Shown here: positions 1 through 10,701 of the stretch, one piece after another
How the letters are laid out: every line of letters begins with the position of its first letter
How positions within the stretch are numbered: the first letter of the stretch is position 1
Source: Acanthosepion lycidas
Lineage: Eukaryota; Mollusca; Cephalopoda; Sepiida; Sepiidae
Length of the DNA stretch: 64,000 nt
Direction: 5' to 3'
Assembly: GCA_963932145.1 (NCBI GenBank)
Contig: OZ010613.1
Span: 35,527,613-35,591,612 of the forward strand
Notes under the pieces: generated by a model
Databases searched by the model: none
The model's input: only the letters and a program-made list of their open reading frames with translations
Told to the model about the DNA's origin: nothing
Program-made: the position numbers and the translations under genes

Positions 1-152
1 TTAAATTTATATACATACACAGACACACAGATGTGGTTGTAATATATATGTGTGTGCTTATATATATATATATATATATATGTATTCTCATATATATATA
101 TATATTCATATATATACACACACACAAATATTCCTATAGAGATATACACAGA

Positions 153-185
<33 letters not shown>

Positions 186-335
186 TACTATGTTTTGAAA
201 CTTGACTCAAGTCCTAAATTTTAATTAAATAATATGCACACATATATACATGTATGTATACACACAGTCATGCACATATACTTACGCATATACGTATATT
301 CATATACATAAATTCACACACAAACATATACATAC

Positions 336-375
<40 letters not shown>
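1..375. repeat. TA/CA/ATGT microsatellite mosaic
   Basis: Alternating (TA)n, (CA)n and (ATGT)n tracts fill this stretch, with short unique islands such as the one near 185-235. There is no coding potential. The tetranucleotide run at about 350-380 is the purest part. Confidence 0.9.
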
Positions 376-380
<5 letters not shown>

Positions 381-639
381 CATTCTGAATCTAAGCTAGC
401 TTCCAGTGTTAACTGTTTTCATTTTATTTACACACACATACACATAGAAACAAGTCTTGCAATTAATCATAATTAAAAATCGATCCGTTAAAACAGCACA
501 GGGACTAAGGTGTTGTAAATTACTGGGAAGAAGAAAAAGATCAAACAAAAAGGGGGTAGTTGTTATTGATAGTATCTTGATCTGAAGGTTTGTTATTTTT
601 CTTTTCTTTTTTTTTTTTTCCAAGGCTGGGGTGTTTAAG

Positions 640-1460
640 TGTCTGCTGAGGGTGGTCTCATGTCTCCGTTAATTTCCAAGCAACTCTTGTGACTTCATTA
701 TTTCTTTGTACCTTTTATTACCAGCTGCAGAACCATCATCCATTGAGTTGCTTGCAAATAAGTATTGGAGAAAAAGAAGTAGTAATCAGAGAAGAAGAGA
801 CATATTTATAGTTAGTAGCAGAGAAAACTCAACAACAACAACAACAACAACACCAGTTTTTCTAAATGTTTAAGCTCTGTTGTCTTCTTCTACTACTACT
901 AACACAACTGCTGCTTTAGCAATTGCTACAAATACTACTTTCTTCTTCCTCCCCCTGCATCATCTGAGAGAACCTCCCCCACCAAGTTTATCATCAGCAT
1001 CATCATTCCGACTGATCCTAGAACGAAGACTCCTACTGCTGCTGCTCTTGCTGCTGCTACATCTCAGAGTTGCCGCTTCTGCACGCATACTGATTTGAAG
1101 CTATCCTTTAAGAGACTCCAGTCGAAACGTTTTCCCTTGTTGCATGCTGTTCTTAAATTTAGTCACATAAAGACGAAAACCTGAATTACATACATTCACA
1201 AAAAACTTGCTTTCCTCACAGAATTGCCAATTTAGAGTAAAACAGACAAAAAAAAAAAAAACCTAAAAAACCTTTATTTTTTCTTTAGTGTCTCTCATGA
1301 AACTTATTAAATAAGAACTTTAAAAAATGTAAACGTTAACAACGAAGAAGAAAAAAAAAATAAACAAACAAAAAAAAGTCGTCTCTTCTGACTGACTGTT
1401 TTCATGGATAATTATTAACAGAAAAAAGAAACGGCAAAGTTTGAACCAAAAAGCAACAAT
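640..1460 (+). other. Possible 5' untranslated exon with splice donor
   Basis: This stretch is less AT-rich than its surroundings and matches none of the repeat families seen elsewhere in the window. It has trinucleotide runs (CAA near 830, CTG/CTT near 900-1060), a TATA-like sequence (tatttatag) near 803-811, and ends at aacaat followed by gtgagt at 1461, a good splice-donor match. Downstream is a polypyrimidine-rich, intron-like sequence. The open frame at 880-1098 is low-complexity (Leu-rich) and I do not call it a gene. The reading as a first, non-coding exon is an inference. A plain non-repetitive intergenic island is the alternative. Confidence 0.2.
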
Positions 1461-2311
1461 GTGAGTTTTTCTTTGTTTTTGTTTTCATTTCTTATTCATT
1501 TTTATGATTTTTTTTCCTTGTTGAATATGTTGGTCTTTTAACTACTCCCCCTCCCCACCATCAAACAACAACATTACCCTTTTTGGAAGAATTTCTCACC
1601 TGACAATGTATTATTTCATGTCTTTTAAATGATTCCACACATTTTCTTCTTTTTTTTTTTTTGCGTTCATTTGTTTTGGGTTTTTACTTACCTATTTCAA
1701 AGAGTTATGTTCATCTATGTCTTTTAAAGTGAATTTCTTTCTACAAGATTTAATCTGAATTTCTGAAGAATTCAGCAGCTGATAAAGAATTTTTTTATTA
1801 ATTACATTATTGTTCAAAATTATTCTTTTTTTTTCATGCACAACTGACTATAGTTTAAAAATATATAACATAGATTGACTTCACTGTTTTATTCAAGCTT
1901 TTGTCCATGTTGACAGGCTTTTTTGAAAAATGACATGCTTTTCTTTAAAGTAAACATATTACTCATGAAATCAATACTCTTTTGTCAGTTAGAAATGTGC
2001 TTTTTGCTATAAAGTATTTTTCTATTTTTGAAAAGTATTGTGTTCGTCAGCTTAATTTTCAGATTCCTAAGTTTTTATTCCAAACTTTTGTTCAGGTATA
2101 AACTTTTTTTCTTTATTTTTTTTAAGTAAGAAAAAATATCAAGCACTAGCTAAAAGAAAAAATACAAATTTGATTCATTAAACATTCATCTTATCTTTAA
2201 AAACAAACTTTTGTTTCTGACTGGGATTATTGGCTTAAGAACTATGTAACAGCTAACATTTTTAACATTAAGGCAAGTTTGAATGCATATGTATTCAGTA
2301 TACCTAGATAG
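1461..2311. other. AT-rich sequence, nothing recognised
   Basis: Homopolymer-rich (T runs near 1640, 1805, 2110), no repeat family shared with the rest of the window, and no open frame of interest. It would be intron if the preceding block is an exon. Confidence 0.5.
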
Positions 2312-2815
2312 ATGGTATCAGACTGAGGTTGACAGAGAAATGGGAACAGACTGAGGTTGACAGAGAAATGGGAACAGACTGAGGTTGACAGAGAAATGGG
2401 AACAGACTGAAGTTGACAGAGAAATGGGAACAGACTGAAGTTGACAGAGAAATGGGAACAGACTGAAGTTGACAGAGAAATGGGAACAGACTGAGGTTGA
2501 CAGAGAAATGGGAACAGACTGAAGTTGACAGAGAAATGGGAACAGACTGAAGTTGACAGAGAAATGGGAACAGACTGAGGTTGACAGAGAAATGGGAACA
2601 GACTGAGGTTGACAGATAGAGAAATGGGAACAGACTGAGGTTGACAGAGAAATGGGAACAGACTGAGGTTGACAGAGAAATAAAAACAGAGTTTGAAAGA
2701 GAAATGGGAACAGACTGAGGTTAATAAGCAGGATCAGACTGAGGTTACTGGATAGAGAGACAGGGAACTGACTGAGGTTGATAGATACACAGGGACAAAT
2801 GGAGGTAGGCACTAA
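2312..2815. repeat. 28-bp minisatellite
   Basis: About fifteen copies of a 28-base unit containing gacagagaaatgggaacag, drifting to degenerate copies after 2690. Variants (gaggtt versus gaagtt) are interspersed, which suggests unequal exchange. The minus-strand open frame over it (Ser/Pro/Phe/Leu/Cys repeats) is a by-product of the repeat because the unit has no stop in that frame; it is not a gene. Confidence 0.95.
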
Positions 2816-3002
2816 ATTAACAGAGAGATCATGATAGGCAGAGATGAAAATAGTATGGAGATAAACTGAAATATCCTTTGAGAATAAGGTTAACTTGAAT
2901 TACAAACAGAAAATAAAAAATTTAATGGAAGAAATGTTCAAGTCAAGTGTGAGTCAACAGAAAAAGTGTGGTGCATATTGATAAAATTAGTGGAATCTCC
3001 AA

Positions 3003-3008
<6 letters not shown>

Positions 3009-3077
<69 letters not shown>

Positions 3078-3093
3078 ACACACACACACACAC
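3009..3093. repeat. (TG)n(TA)n(CA)n compound microsatellite
   Basis: A palindromic dinucleotide block with TG, then about 27 TA units, then CA. It could extrude as a cruciform. A second (TA)n lies at 3337-3376. Confidence 0.95.
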
Positions 3094-3336
3094 CTGACAA
3101 TGGCCTGAACATCATCTCTTTTTTAGTTGCGGAGTAGTGTAATTGCTTTGTTGTGGTCATTTAGACAGAGAGCACTGTATATTACCGTTTCGGTAGATTT
3201 ATGTCTTTTAGTCTTAGTTTATGTTTCCTTTGACCTTTTTATCCATTTTTCTCTTAGGTTTTCAGTTTTTCTTTTCAATTTTCTTTGCTAACTTGGATTT
3301 GTGCTTAGTTTAACAATACTTCGGTTTGTTGTTGTA

Positions 3337-3378
<42 letters not shown>

Positions 3379-3503
3379 TTCTTTTATACACATTTAATAG
3401 AATGTGATAAATTAAGAAAATACTAATTTTTTTCATTAAATTTTCCTACAGAAACTAAAAAAAAGATTTTTTTTTTGTCTATCACTGTTGATTAATCGAC
3501 TGA

Positions 3504-3557
3504 TTTGTTTTTTATGGCTTATCAACCTTTGCAGGTTATTTAAAGCCAGAAAACGTT
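3504..3557 (+). repeat. Fragment of composite repeat family F (head)
   Basis: The sequence around tttttatggcttatcaacc and ggttatttaaagcc matches the head of the composite repeat that is fuller at 26457 and 32637. Only the head is left here. Confidence 0.5.
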
Positions 3558-3747
3558 TTTATATTGAAACATATATTGGAGATAAGAATAATTTTACTGA
3601 TTACTGCTAATTAACACATAGCTGGGGGAGAAGAGATGTTTTCTTGCATTTCCCAAAGGTATTTGGGTGAAAGTGAATAGAATGAACCTAACTGGAATTG
3701 GAAGTCAACTCTCCCATTTCCAATTCCGAGACATTACCCACACATCC

Positions 3748-3856
3748 AAGACTACAATACCTGGTATTCCCAAGCAGTCACCCATCTAGATACTAACCAG
3801 GCCTGACATTGCTTAAATTCGGTGATCATGAGAACCACTGTGACATAGCTGTAAAC
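3748..3856 (-). pseudogene. 5S rRNA pseudogene
   Basis: Read on the minus strand, this is recognisably 5S ribosomal RNA. It has gatcaccgaatttaagcaa (box A region, normally GATCACCGAAGTTAAGCAA), the intermediate element as gtcaggcctggttagta, then gatgggtgactgcttggga and the 3' end ataccaggtattgtagtctt. About eight bases near the 5' end are missing and several positions are substituted, including in box A and box C, so it is probably not functional. Decay argues against a working gene. A 5S-derived SINE head (SINE3 type) is the alternative, but I see no SINE body attached. Confidence 0.85.
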
Positions 3857-3889
3857 CTATATTTAATGTAAAAACTGGGCAGAAACATG

Positions 3890-4455
3890 TAGTGTGCACT
3901 TATTGGATTTTAATTTTCATGCAAGATGACAGAATGCATCAATATTTTGGCAAAAGCTTGATGATACTCAAGTTCAAACCATCCAAAAGATTCAGCAGGG
4001 CTTTGGTGATAATTCCATGGGTAAAAATTAGATCAAGGAGTGGTACAACCACTTCAAACCAGGCCTTGCCTGAGGGAAAGATGAGGCAGGCTATCCACAT
4101 CTAAAAATTCAGAAAACTGATCACATAGGGTTAATAAGTACAAGATCAGTGCATTCAATTTTAATGGTGGATTTGTTCACGTGGAGAGTGTCGGCAAAAT
4201 TTGTCTGCTCATTCTGTCCATATTATCCAAGCTTTCCTAGTCAAGAACAATACACCACTTGTTTGACAGGCTCATTATCCAGCACTGTATGATTTCTGGC
4301 TCTTCCCCAATCTGAAAACCATCATGCTGAAAGAGAAGCAATTTGAACTGCATGAAGAAATTATGAAAGAAAACAATAACTGAGCTCCATGGTATTCCAA
4401 AGGTGTTACCAGTAGTGGCAGAAGCACTGAGAGAAGTGTGTAAACTCCCAATGTC
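3890..4455 (+). pseudogene. Mariner (SETMAR-like) transposase fossil
   Basis: Translating with frame changes gives the N-terminal helix-turn-helix region of a mariner transposase (LDDTQVQTIQKIQQGFGD, then IKEWYNHF), then near 4280-4360 the DDE end (HDFWLFPKLK, EKQFELHEEI) and a C-terminus ending in a VAEALREVCK-like helix. Several in-frame stops and a large internal deletion remove the first catalytic Asp region. Mariner elements move by cut-and-paste at TA dinucleotides. This copy is dead. A SINE abuts its right end. Confidence 0.75.
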
Positions 4456-4458
4456 TAA

Positions 4459-4762
4459 GAGGCACAGTGGGGTAATGGATAGTGGCTCGGATTGAGGTAT
4501 CGGAGAGTCAAGTTCAAATTCCAGTCAAATCCATTACATTCACTTACGTGCTGATACGCTTGGGAAAAGTATGAATCCTCTTCTTCTCCCCCTAGCTATG
4601 GGTAAATAGCAGGACAACCCAGGTTCTATAGCCTTGAATGGCAACCAGTCTACTGCAGAAAGTAATGGCAACCTCCTGCGGGGAAAAAAAATGTGTCTCA
4701 TCAGTCATGAAAGATACATGATCACCTAAGTTTGTATCATGCATGGCACATAATTGATTTAA
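4459..4762 (+). mobile_element. tRNA-derived SINE, family 1, copy 1
   Basis: The head has a pol III A-box-like tggggtaatgg about ten bases in and a B-box-like gttcaaattcc some 45 bases later, as in tRNA-derived SINEs. The body carries agctatgggtaaatagcagg and ends near gcatggcacataa. Other copies lie at 5047, 31285, 49945 and 57577. No target duplication could be set with confidence. Confidence 0.8.
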
Positions 4763-4769
4763 CATACCA

Positions 4770-5040
4770 CTCCACCACTCCTTTTCTTTGTTTCTAAAGA
4801 AATTACCTGTTTCTCAGAATGTGGCTTAACTTTCAGAATGCTTCTTTCACTAGTCCAATGTTTTTGCTCGATTCTGGCTAGAAATGTTCTTTCTGTGGCC
4901 ATTTTCTTTAAGACTTCTTTGTTACCTATTCACCCCAATCATTGGATTTTCTGTAGAACCAAATTTCTGCTGCCTCCAGTTTTCCTTATCTGTGGGGAGA
5001 TGGACCAACATTCATTGCTATATAAGAGAACATATATCAC
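4770..5040 (-). pseudogene. RTE-type LINE C-terminal fragment
   Basis: The minus-strand translation gives a pattern typical of the RTE reverse transcriptase C-terminus: an NKEVLKKMATERTFLARIEQ-type helix following the region that normally reads LLYGSECW in other copies. Frame is broken several times. It lies between two SINE-1 copies. Confidence 0.5.
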
Positions 5041-5046
5041 ATACAG

Positions 5047-5352
5047 GAGGCATGGTGGAGTAACGGATACTGGCTCAGATTAAGGAATCGGAGAGCTGAG
5101 TTCAAATTCCAGTTGAACCCATATCATTCAATTACATGCTAATACCTTTGGCAAAGGTATGAATTCTCTTCATCACAAAGCTATGGGTAAATAGCAGGAG
5201 AGGTCAGGTTCTATAGCCTTGGATGGCAAGTGGTCTACTGCAGAAAGAAATAGCAACCTACTGTAGGGAAAAAAAATTTGCCTTTTCAGTCATGTATCAA
5301 AAGATACATGGTCACCTAAGTGTGCATCATGCATGGCACATAACTGACTGAT
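5047..5352 (+). mobile_element. tRNA-derived SINE, family 1, copy 2
   Basis: Same layout as the copy at 4459, with gagttcaaattccag as B-box and the same body and tail (gtatcaaaagatacatg, gcatggcacataactgactg). Substitutions are scattered, so the two are independent insertions, not a recent duplication. Confidence 0.8.
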
Positions 5353-5681
5353 ATTTTTGGGTAAAATGCTCAATATCAGGGATAGAGTGTGTCTAAATAT
5401 ATGAGTAGACATTGAGGTGGGCACAGAGTGGCAAGAGTTTGGTACATGCTTGAATACAACTATCGGGCTATCAAGAAGATGGCATTCAAGCATAAAACAG
5501 ACTGTTACCACTCAGTTTTGCCATCAGTGGCTGCTATATATATATATATACATATATATATACACCATCCAAATTACCTGCACCTTGCTGCATGTTTAAT
5601 TTGGAAGAAAATGATGATTGATTTTAAATCACTGTTATAATTTGTAGAGAAAAATGATGCATTTCATTATTACTCAATGAT

Positions 5682-6065
5682 CTTGCCAATGTGACCTCCA
5701 TTCTCTGGCTTTCTCCTTCTCTATTTTGAATAGGAGTCATTCCCTTGATCAAATTCAAATTGAATTTAAATCAAAGGGAAAAGAAATTTCAGTGGGGGGG
5801 TATGCAAAAACAGCTTGATCTGACCCCTTTGACATGTATTTGATGCTTTATTGAATGAACTGACGAGTAGATTTCAACATTGATAGAACAGTTGAATTGT
5901 CACAACAAATATGTATTGTAAGGCAATCACTGATTGGTGATTTCTTGCTGAACTTGACATCCATATTGTCTCATTTTGATCTTGCCTATATTTTATATAG
6001 GAGTCATTCCCTTGGTCAAATTTAAATTTATTTCAAATCAAAGGGGAAAGAAAAAAATTCAGTGA
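5682..6065. repeat. Imperfect direct repeat pair
   Basis: Two related blocks (about 5682-5790 and 5965-6065) share gatcttgcc, taggagtcattcccttg and caaatcaaaggg-like segments. The space between is unique. Origin unknown; probably a decayed element with terminal direct repeats. Confidence 0.5.
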
Positions 6066-6079
6066 GAGATTTGTGCCCT

Positions 6080-6920
6080 CTAAAGACCCTCTTTGATCAA
6101 GATAATTATCTACTTATCCAAGTATCCTGGATAGTAATGTAGTTTCAGAATATGTATGTGTTATGGTCCAATATCCTCGCACCACAGTTATGGTCCAAGG
6201 TTAGAACCAAGGAAGAACAACACAAACACAAGAGTAGAATAACAAAGATATATTACAACAGAAATATAGTACAAGAAGTTGAAGGTGTTAGTAATGACTG
6301 TCCGTCTGGTTTAGAATGAACTAATATTGTCTCGACTCGTTACACCATTCATTCATTATACCTCTTGAGAGGCACAGTATTTATAGTGTCAGGAAGAGTC
6401 CATTATCGTTATAGGTAAGTTCCCATAGCAATATGGTTATGGAGGTCTATCTCCAAAACCCTAGGAGTTCAATAACAAACAAACAAGCAGACACACAGAG
6501 GTTTCAACTTTTATACATATATATAAAAAATGCTCTTTCTCTATATAATATATACCCAGATCAGCGATCCATACTTATGGTTTTGTGCTGTACAAAACTA
6601 ATCAGTATGTGTGTATATAATACAGAAAGAGATCTATTTGGTAAGCCAAGATGCTATAAAACACCCACAAGTGTTGTCATGTGAAAGACAATTGAGTTGT
6701 TCAAAACCTAAAATTGACAAGTGTTAACATAAGAGGTGGCAGATCGGGTGAACCCTACTCCCTTCCAGTATGAAACAATTTACCTGGTTGAAGTACACAG
6801 AACCTCACTACCAACTAAAACAATCTCCCCTCACCCACAAGAAATTAATGGAAAAAAAAAGAAATTGATATTTAATTAAGAAATGACAAAAATATGGTAT
6901 AGTTTCAGAAATGTAAAAAG
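6080..6920. other. No gene seen; possible LTR remnant near 6160-6260
   Basis: The phrase tatggtcca occurs twice (about 6163 and 6189) and on the minus strand the region ends ...ggaccataaca, a little like the end of an LTR and a primer site, but no partner LTR exists in the window. The short open frame at 6433-6684 is AT-rich and resembles nothing known to me. Confidence 0.25.
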
Positions 6921-6921
6921 T

Positions 6922-7231
6922 ATTTTATTTGCATTATTCAGACTCTTGTTCTCATCTTTGTCGCCATATTTATCACATCGTTTCAGCCGTTGTACGCTCT
7001 GGCCTTCTTCAGGTGGTTGAAATGTCGAACTGAAACCTTTATTTCACACACTGGGGTAGACTGTTCTAGTTCCACATGCCATGTTTGATGGATGTCAGTT
7101 ATGAGTTAAATCCTGTTAATTTCCCTCTGAAAGTTCTCCACTACCTTAACTAGGTATTGAACTCACACTCTTTGGGTCCTGTCACTGGATCTAACCAATG
7201 CTTTTATCCACTGTGTCATGTGTCCTCAAGG
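6922..7231 (-). mobile_element. tRNA-headed repeat with Penelope-like tail (family E), copy 1
   Basis: On the minus strand it begins with a tRNA-like head (A-box cacagtgg region, B-box gagttcaatacc in better copies) and ends with a tail reading CTGAAGA, a stem-loop, then GAAAC. These are the two core blocks of a hammerhead ribozyme as found in Penelope-like elements. Here the cleavage triplet is altered (gtg). Other copies are at 29341, 29791 and 41541. Confidence 0.65.
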
Positions 7232-7234
7232 TAT

Positions 7235-7398
7235 TTGTATTACATCTGTTCAGAGTCCCTAATTTCTTTGCAATCAACATCTTCTGTTTTCTTGAGCCCT
7301 ATTCCTTTTGGTCCTTTCCTCAATCCCCCCCATTCTCAGTTTTCTCATTCTTTTTCACTCCCTGTAACCCCCAGCATTTTAGTGGCTTTATCACCTTG
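7235..7398 (+). pseudogene. Jockey/CR1-type LINE 3' end, interrupted by LTR element
   Basis: The segment cctttcctcaatc ... attttagtggctttatcacc matches the LINE 3' end seen at 11220-11335 and 21780-21875. The match resumes beyond the LTR element at about 10702 (ccttacttgggg), so the LTR retrotransposon landed inside this LINE tail. Confidence 0.65.
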
Positions 7399-7662
7399 TG
7401 TTATGAAGTAATTTCACAGTGGGGTCTTGTATTTTGTACTAAGTCAATCCTAAAATAGGTTTGACGTACAAAATGTTAGGAACTTGATATAATAGGTATA
7501 ATGCAGAGTAATCTAGTTGTGGTCGCTGATACTTTAGTATTCAACTGTCGTACGGCATCGAGTGGCTGAGCCACTCACTGAGTGACTCATACTACTCCTA
7601 CTTATTATAGGTGGGAGAGTCTATTAACTATAGAAAAGGTGTGTTCCACTATAACATCAACA
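7399..7662 (-). repeat. 3' LTR of the gypsy-type element
   Basis: Aligns along its length with 10445-10701, sharing for example cgtacggcatcga, gagccactcactgag and tattataggtgggagag. Substitutions between the two LTRs (cactataacatc versus cattataacgcc among others) indicate an old insertion. Confidence 0.9.
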
Positions 7663-7677
7663 TCCCCCACCCAAAAC
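7663..7677 (-). other. Polypurine tract
   Basis: On the minus strand gttttgggtggggga lies directly before the TGTTG start of the 3' LTR, the position of the plus-strand primer in LTR retrotransposons. Confidence 0.75.
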
Positions 7678-7799
7678 TTTACTCCGTAGGAGTAAACAAT
7701 TTTATTTATTTATTTTTTATAGGAAATACGAAGAAAAAAAACCTCATTTTTTTTTTTTTTTAGCAACATCGTAGGGTTTTTTGATCCATTTTTAAATGA

Positions 7800-8065
7800 T
7801 CAGTTGCCTTTCTTTTTTCTCCTGGATCAGCGTAGCTCAGGTAAAATTGTTGCAGGCACTGTTAGATCAAACGTATTGAAAATCACTTCCATCAGCATTT
7901 CTTACGCGGGACCACAGTCACCCATGTCTGAAAAACGTCGTCTGATCTGGTTACTGCACGTGAATTCTTCGCCTTTCACCAAGTACATCATATTGCCAAT
8001 CTGCTTTTCTATTTGTTGGTACCTCCAAAGTGTTACCAGAAACAACTTTCTGCCTTGAACTTCTT
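7800..8065 (-). pseudogene. Integrase C-terminus remnant of the gypsy-type element
   Basis: The minus strand encodes a basic segment RRRFSDMGDCGP in the position and style of gypsy integrase C-termini, followed by a stop before the polypurine tract. No DDE core residues remain. Assignment rests on position within the element more than on sequence. Confidence 0.45.
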
Positions 8066-8185
8066 AAGGATGGAGTCACAGTTTCTGTAGGTTATTCTTG
8101 TGGTTCTATTTGTTCAGCCTCTAGCTTTACTTCTGTTGATCTTGTGCTTCTTAACATTTTCAGTGGTGACTTCAGTTGACTTCAA

Positions 8186-8505
8186 TCATTTAATAATACT
8201 GCATGTCCTTGGCTGCGAGTAACTCACCCCCCAGTTTTTCTCGGTGTCGGCTTCATCGTTACTTTCTGGAGCTTTTTTTTTCACATATATCGTCGGTGTT
8301 ACCCATTCAACTTTTTTAAATACACCGGTTTTCTCTAATCTGTCCAATTCTTTATCTATCTGTTCAATTGAAGCAAACAACACATTCCTTTTCTTTTTGA
8401 ATACCACCTGAGCGTTTTCTTTGAGCTGGAATTTTGCCTCCATCTCGGTACACGTTCCCAAACCTGGAGAAAAAACAGTAGGAAATTTTTCCTCAAGTTT
8501 CTTTA
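8186..8505 (-). pseudogene. Reverse transcriptase N-terminal fragment (gypsy type)
   Basis: The minus-strand frame reads FSPGLGTCTEMEAKFQLKE, then RNVLFASIEQIDKELDRLEK and TPTIYVKKKA. This is the start of a Ty3/gypsy reverse transcriptase (PVFSxGLG...KE...ASxEQIxxELDRLE..GV....W.TP.VxVKK). The frame is open for 91 codons from 8461 and then leaves the family at NWG; the palm with YxDD is deleted. Confidence 0.85.
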
Positions 8506-8636
8506 CTAATTTTTGGGCTTCTGATTTTAAACTTTCAACCTTGTAACAGAAAGAATTTATCAGTAGATTCCATAATTGGAATTCTGTTATCCAATTTGTA
8601 CCCAGTAAGTTCGTGGTATTTTCTATGACAAATAGT

Positions 8637-8876
8637 TTAACTTTTCGTCTTTTTTTTATTTAACGTGATATTTGTAACAAATTCGCCAATAAATTGTATT
8701 TTTTCTCCCATCACTGACCTCACGATTTTTTTTGTCTTCATTAATGTTCGTTTCCCCAACTTCTTCCACGTATACAAATTTATGATAGACAGGTCGGAAC
8801 CAGTGTCGAGTTGCATTTTTATTTTTTTATTACTTATTTCGACGGTAACAAATTTTCTGGTTATTCCATCATTCAC
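8637..8876 (-). pseudogene. Aspartic protease fragment (gypsy type)
   Basis: A 79-codon open frame with the catalytic motif LDTGSDLSII about residue 27 preceded by VTVEISNKKIKMQ, as in retroelement proteases, and an ...IQFIGEF strand further on. It sits between zinc knuckles and reverse transcriptase as expected for gag-pro-pol order. Frameshifts separate it from both. Confidence 0.85.
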
Positions 8877-8896
8877 CTTGTTGGCCTTTAATTTTC

Positions 8897-9088
8897 TTAT
8901 TTTAAATTGTCTTTATTTTTTGACCTGCAGTGCGAGCTTTTATGACCCACTCTTTTACAGTTGAAACATTTTTTTATTCCTAAAATTGCAATATCTGTAC
9001 CAGTGAAATTCACCGCAAGCAAAACATGGCTTCGGGAGTTTTTGTTTATTTTTCTCTGGTATTTCACTTTTTGTTTGATAATCCGCAA
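8897..9088 (-). pseudogene. Gag nucleocapsid, two zinc knuckles
   Basis: The better knuckle is CFNCKRVGHKSSHC (CX2CX4HX4C) in the open frame. A second, upstream one reads CFACGEFHWYRYC in an adjacent frame (spacing CX2CX3HX4C), so a frameshift separates them. Tandem knuckles bind genomic RNA in gypsy elements. A basic tail RSKNKDNLK follows. Confidence 0.85.
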
Positions 9089-9139
9089 TTTTAGAATTCT
9101 TTTTGGTAGACTGACTTTCTTCTCTGTAGCATATTTTCC

Positions 9140-9930
9140 TTACATGCGAAATGCCAGACTGTTCTTTTTTGAATCTTTCTTTATGCTAACATATCTTGTG
9201 CAGTCTGCTGCCAACTTCTGTATCGTAATCCTTGGTTTGTTTTCCAATTTTGCCAGCACTAATTTTCTCAACTCTGTGTCTCTTTCTGATACCAGCCCTT
9301 GAACAAACACAAAGCACTTAAAATTGTCAGTGCTTAACTCTGCTAGCTTGAATTGTTCACAATGCTTATTCACATTGGCTGCGTACGTTATATAGTCTTG
9401 TTCGTCATCTTTCATCAGATTCAAACATTTCCACCTATTGTGAAAGAAAGATGTCTTTTTACTAAATAATTCACGTAATATATTTACTGCCTCAGTAAAT
9501 GTCAACTCGCCAGTTTTTTTCAGTAAAATATAGTTTACCAATTTGTTATGATCAGCAGTTCCTAACTGGCTTCAAACCTTGAGTGGCAGTCCTCGTTATA
9601 CACGTCTGTATATTTTTTATAATAATCCTCAAAAGTTAACTCTTCATCTGGACTGTACATGAATATTTCAATTGAATTCCATATTGTATTCTCTGGAAAG
9701 AATCATTTTATAGATTTTTCTCTTTCCTCTTCTCAGTTATTTCCAGAATTTTGTTTTGAAACTCCCTATGCATCTGTTCCATTTTTTTATTGAAATTGCA
9801 TCTATTAAAAGTTTCCTCCTGTAGCTGCATGTGGAATCTTTTCTGTTGCTCTAATATTGTCATCTGTTGTTCCGACTGGAACTTAAAAAATTCCTGGAAT
9901 ATATTTTTGCATTCCTCCATCTTTGCAAAA
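9140..9930 (-). pseudogene. Gag capsid-region remnant
   Basis: Two open minus-strand pieces with decayed sequence between them belong to one gag. The N-terminal piece (9708-9920) is a Gln/Glu/Lys-rich, probably coiled-coil segment starting MEECKNIFQEFFKFQ. The C-terminal piece (9140-9541) contains FTEAVNILRELF, KCLNLMKDDEQDYITYAA and FVQGLVSERDTELRKLVLAK, typical of retrotransposon gag. Frame breaks near 9545-9705 show it is dead. Confidence 0.75.
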
Positions 9931-10109
9931 ATTTACACAATGCCTGAATACTGTAGAGGTGGGGTCCAACAAATTTGCAATTCATGACCTATTTGAGCAA
10001 ACTGTATTATCGAGAAAAAAAAAATTCTTTTCTCAGTTGAGAATACAACTGATTTTTTTTGTCACTAAGTTGACGTCTTGTCTTTCAAAAAACTTGAATT
10101 CAAGATTTT

Positions 10110-10442
10110 GCCGCCAAAATTATTGTGGCAAGCAAGGTTTCTTTTTCCTCCATATGAGTACGAATTTCGTCACCAAATAATGTTGTGGCGAGCAAATTTT
10201 TTTTTTTTCTTCCACCGTATGAATCCAAATCCCTTCACCAAATTATGCTGTGGCGAACAAAAAATTTTTTTTCCTCTCCTACCATATGAATCCAAATCCC
10301 TCATCGCCAAATTTGTTATGTGGCGAACAAATTTTTTTTTTCTTCCACCGAATGAATTCGAATACCTCATTGCCAAATTATACTGTGGCGAACAAATTTT
10401 TTTTTCTTCCACCAAATGAATCCGAATCTTCATCGCCAAATA
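10110..10442 (-). repeat. Five tandem ~65-bp units in the element's leader
   Basis: Between the 5' LTR and gag the unit gtggcgaacaaa - T run - cttccaccgaatga - tcatcgccaaat recurs at about 10124, 10185, 10250, 10320 and 10388. The copy closest to the LTR is where the tRNA primer-binding site should lie (minus strand: atttggcgatgaag). So the primer-site neighbourhood has been amplified. Confidence 0.8.
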
Positions 10443-10444
10443 AT

Positions 10445-10701
10445 TGTTGGGGAGTGATTTCACAGTGGAGGCTTGTATTTTTACTAAGTCGGTCCTAAAA
10501 TAGGTTCAACGTACAAAACAGTAGGAACTTGATATAGTAGGTATAACGCAGAGTAATCTAGTTGTGGTCGCTGATACTTTAGTATTCGACTGTCGTACGG
10601 CATCGACTGACTGAGCCACTCACTGAGCGACTCCTACTACTCCTACTTATTATAGGTGGGAGAGTCTATTAACTATAGAATAGGCGTATTCCATTATAAC
10701 G
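10445..10701 (-). repeat. 5' LTR of the gypsy-type element
   Basis: Partner of 7399-7662. The outer few bases (atcaaca in the left copy) are lost or changed here, after which the interrupted LINE tail resumes with ccttacttgggg. Confidence 0.85.

Noticed and set aside
880..1098. 72-codon frame that could be a small secreted protein (Leu-rich stretch)
   Set aside because: Leucine run comes from CTG/CTC triplets; no convincing cleavage site or conserved part. The region is more plausibly untranslated.
2318..2812. 164-codon minus-strand open frame
   Set aside because: It is the translation of a 28-bp minisatellite; the residues repeat with the DNA period.
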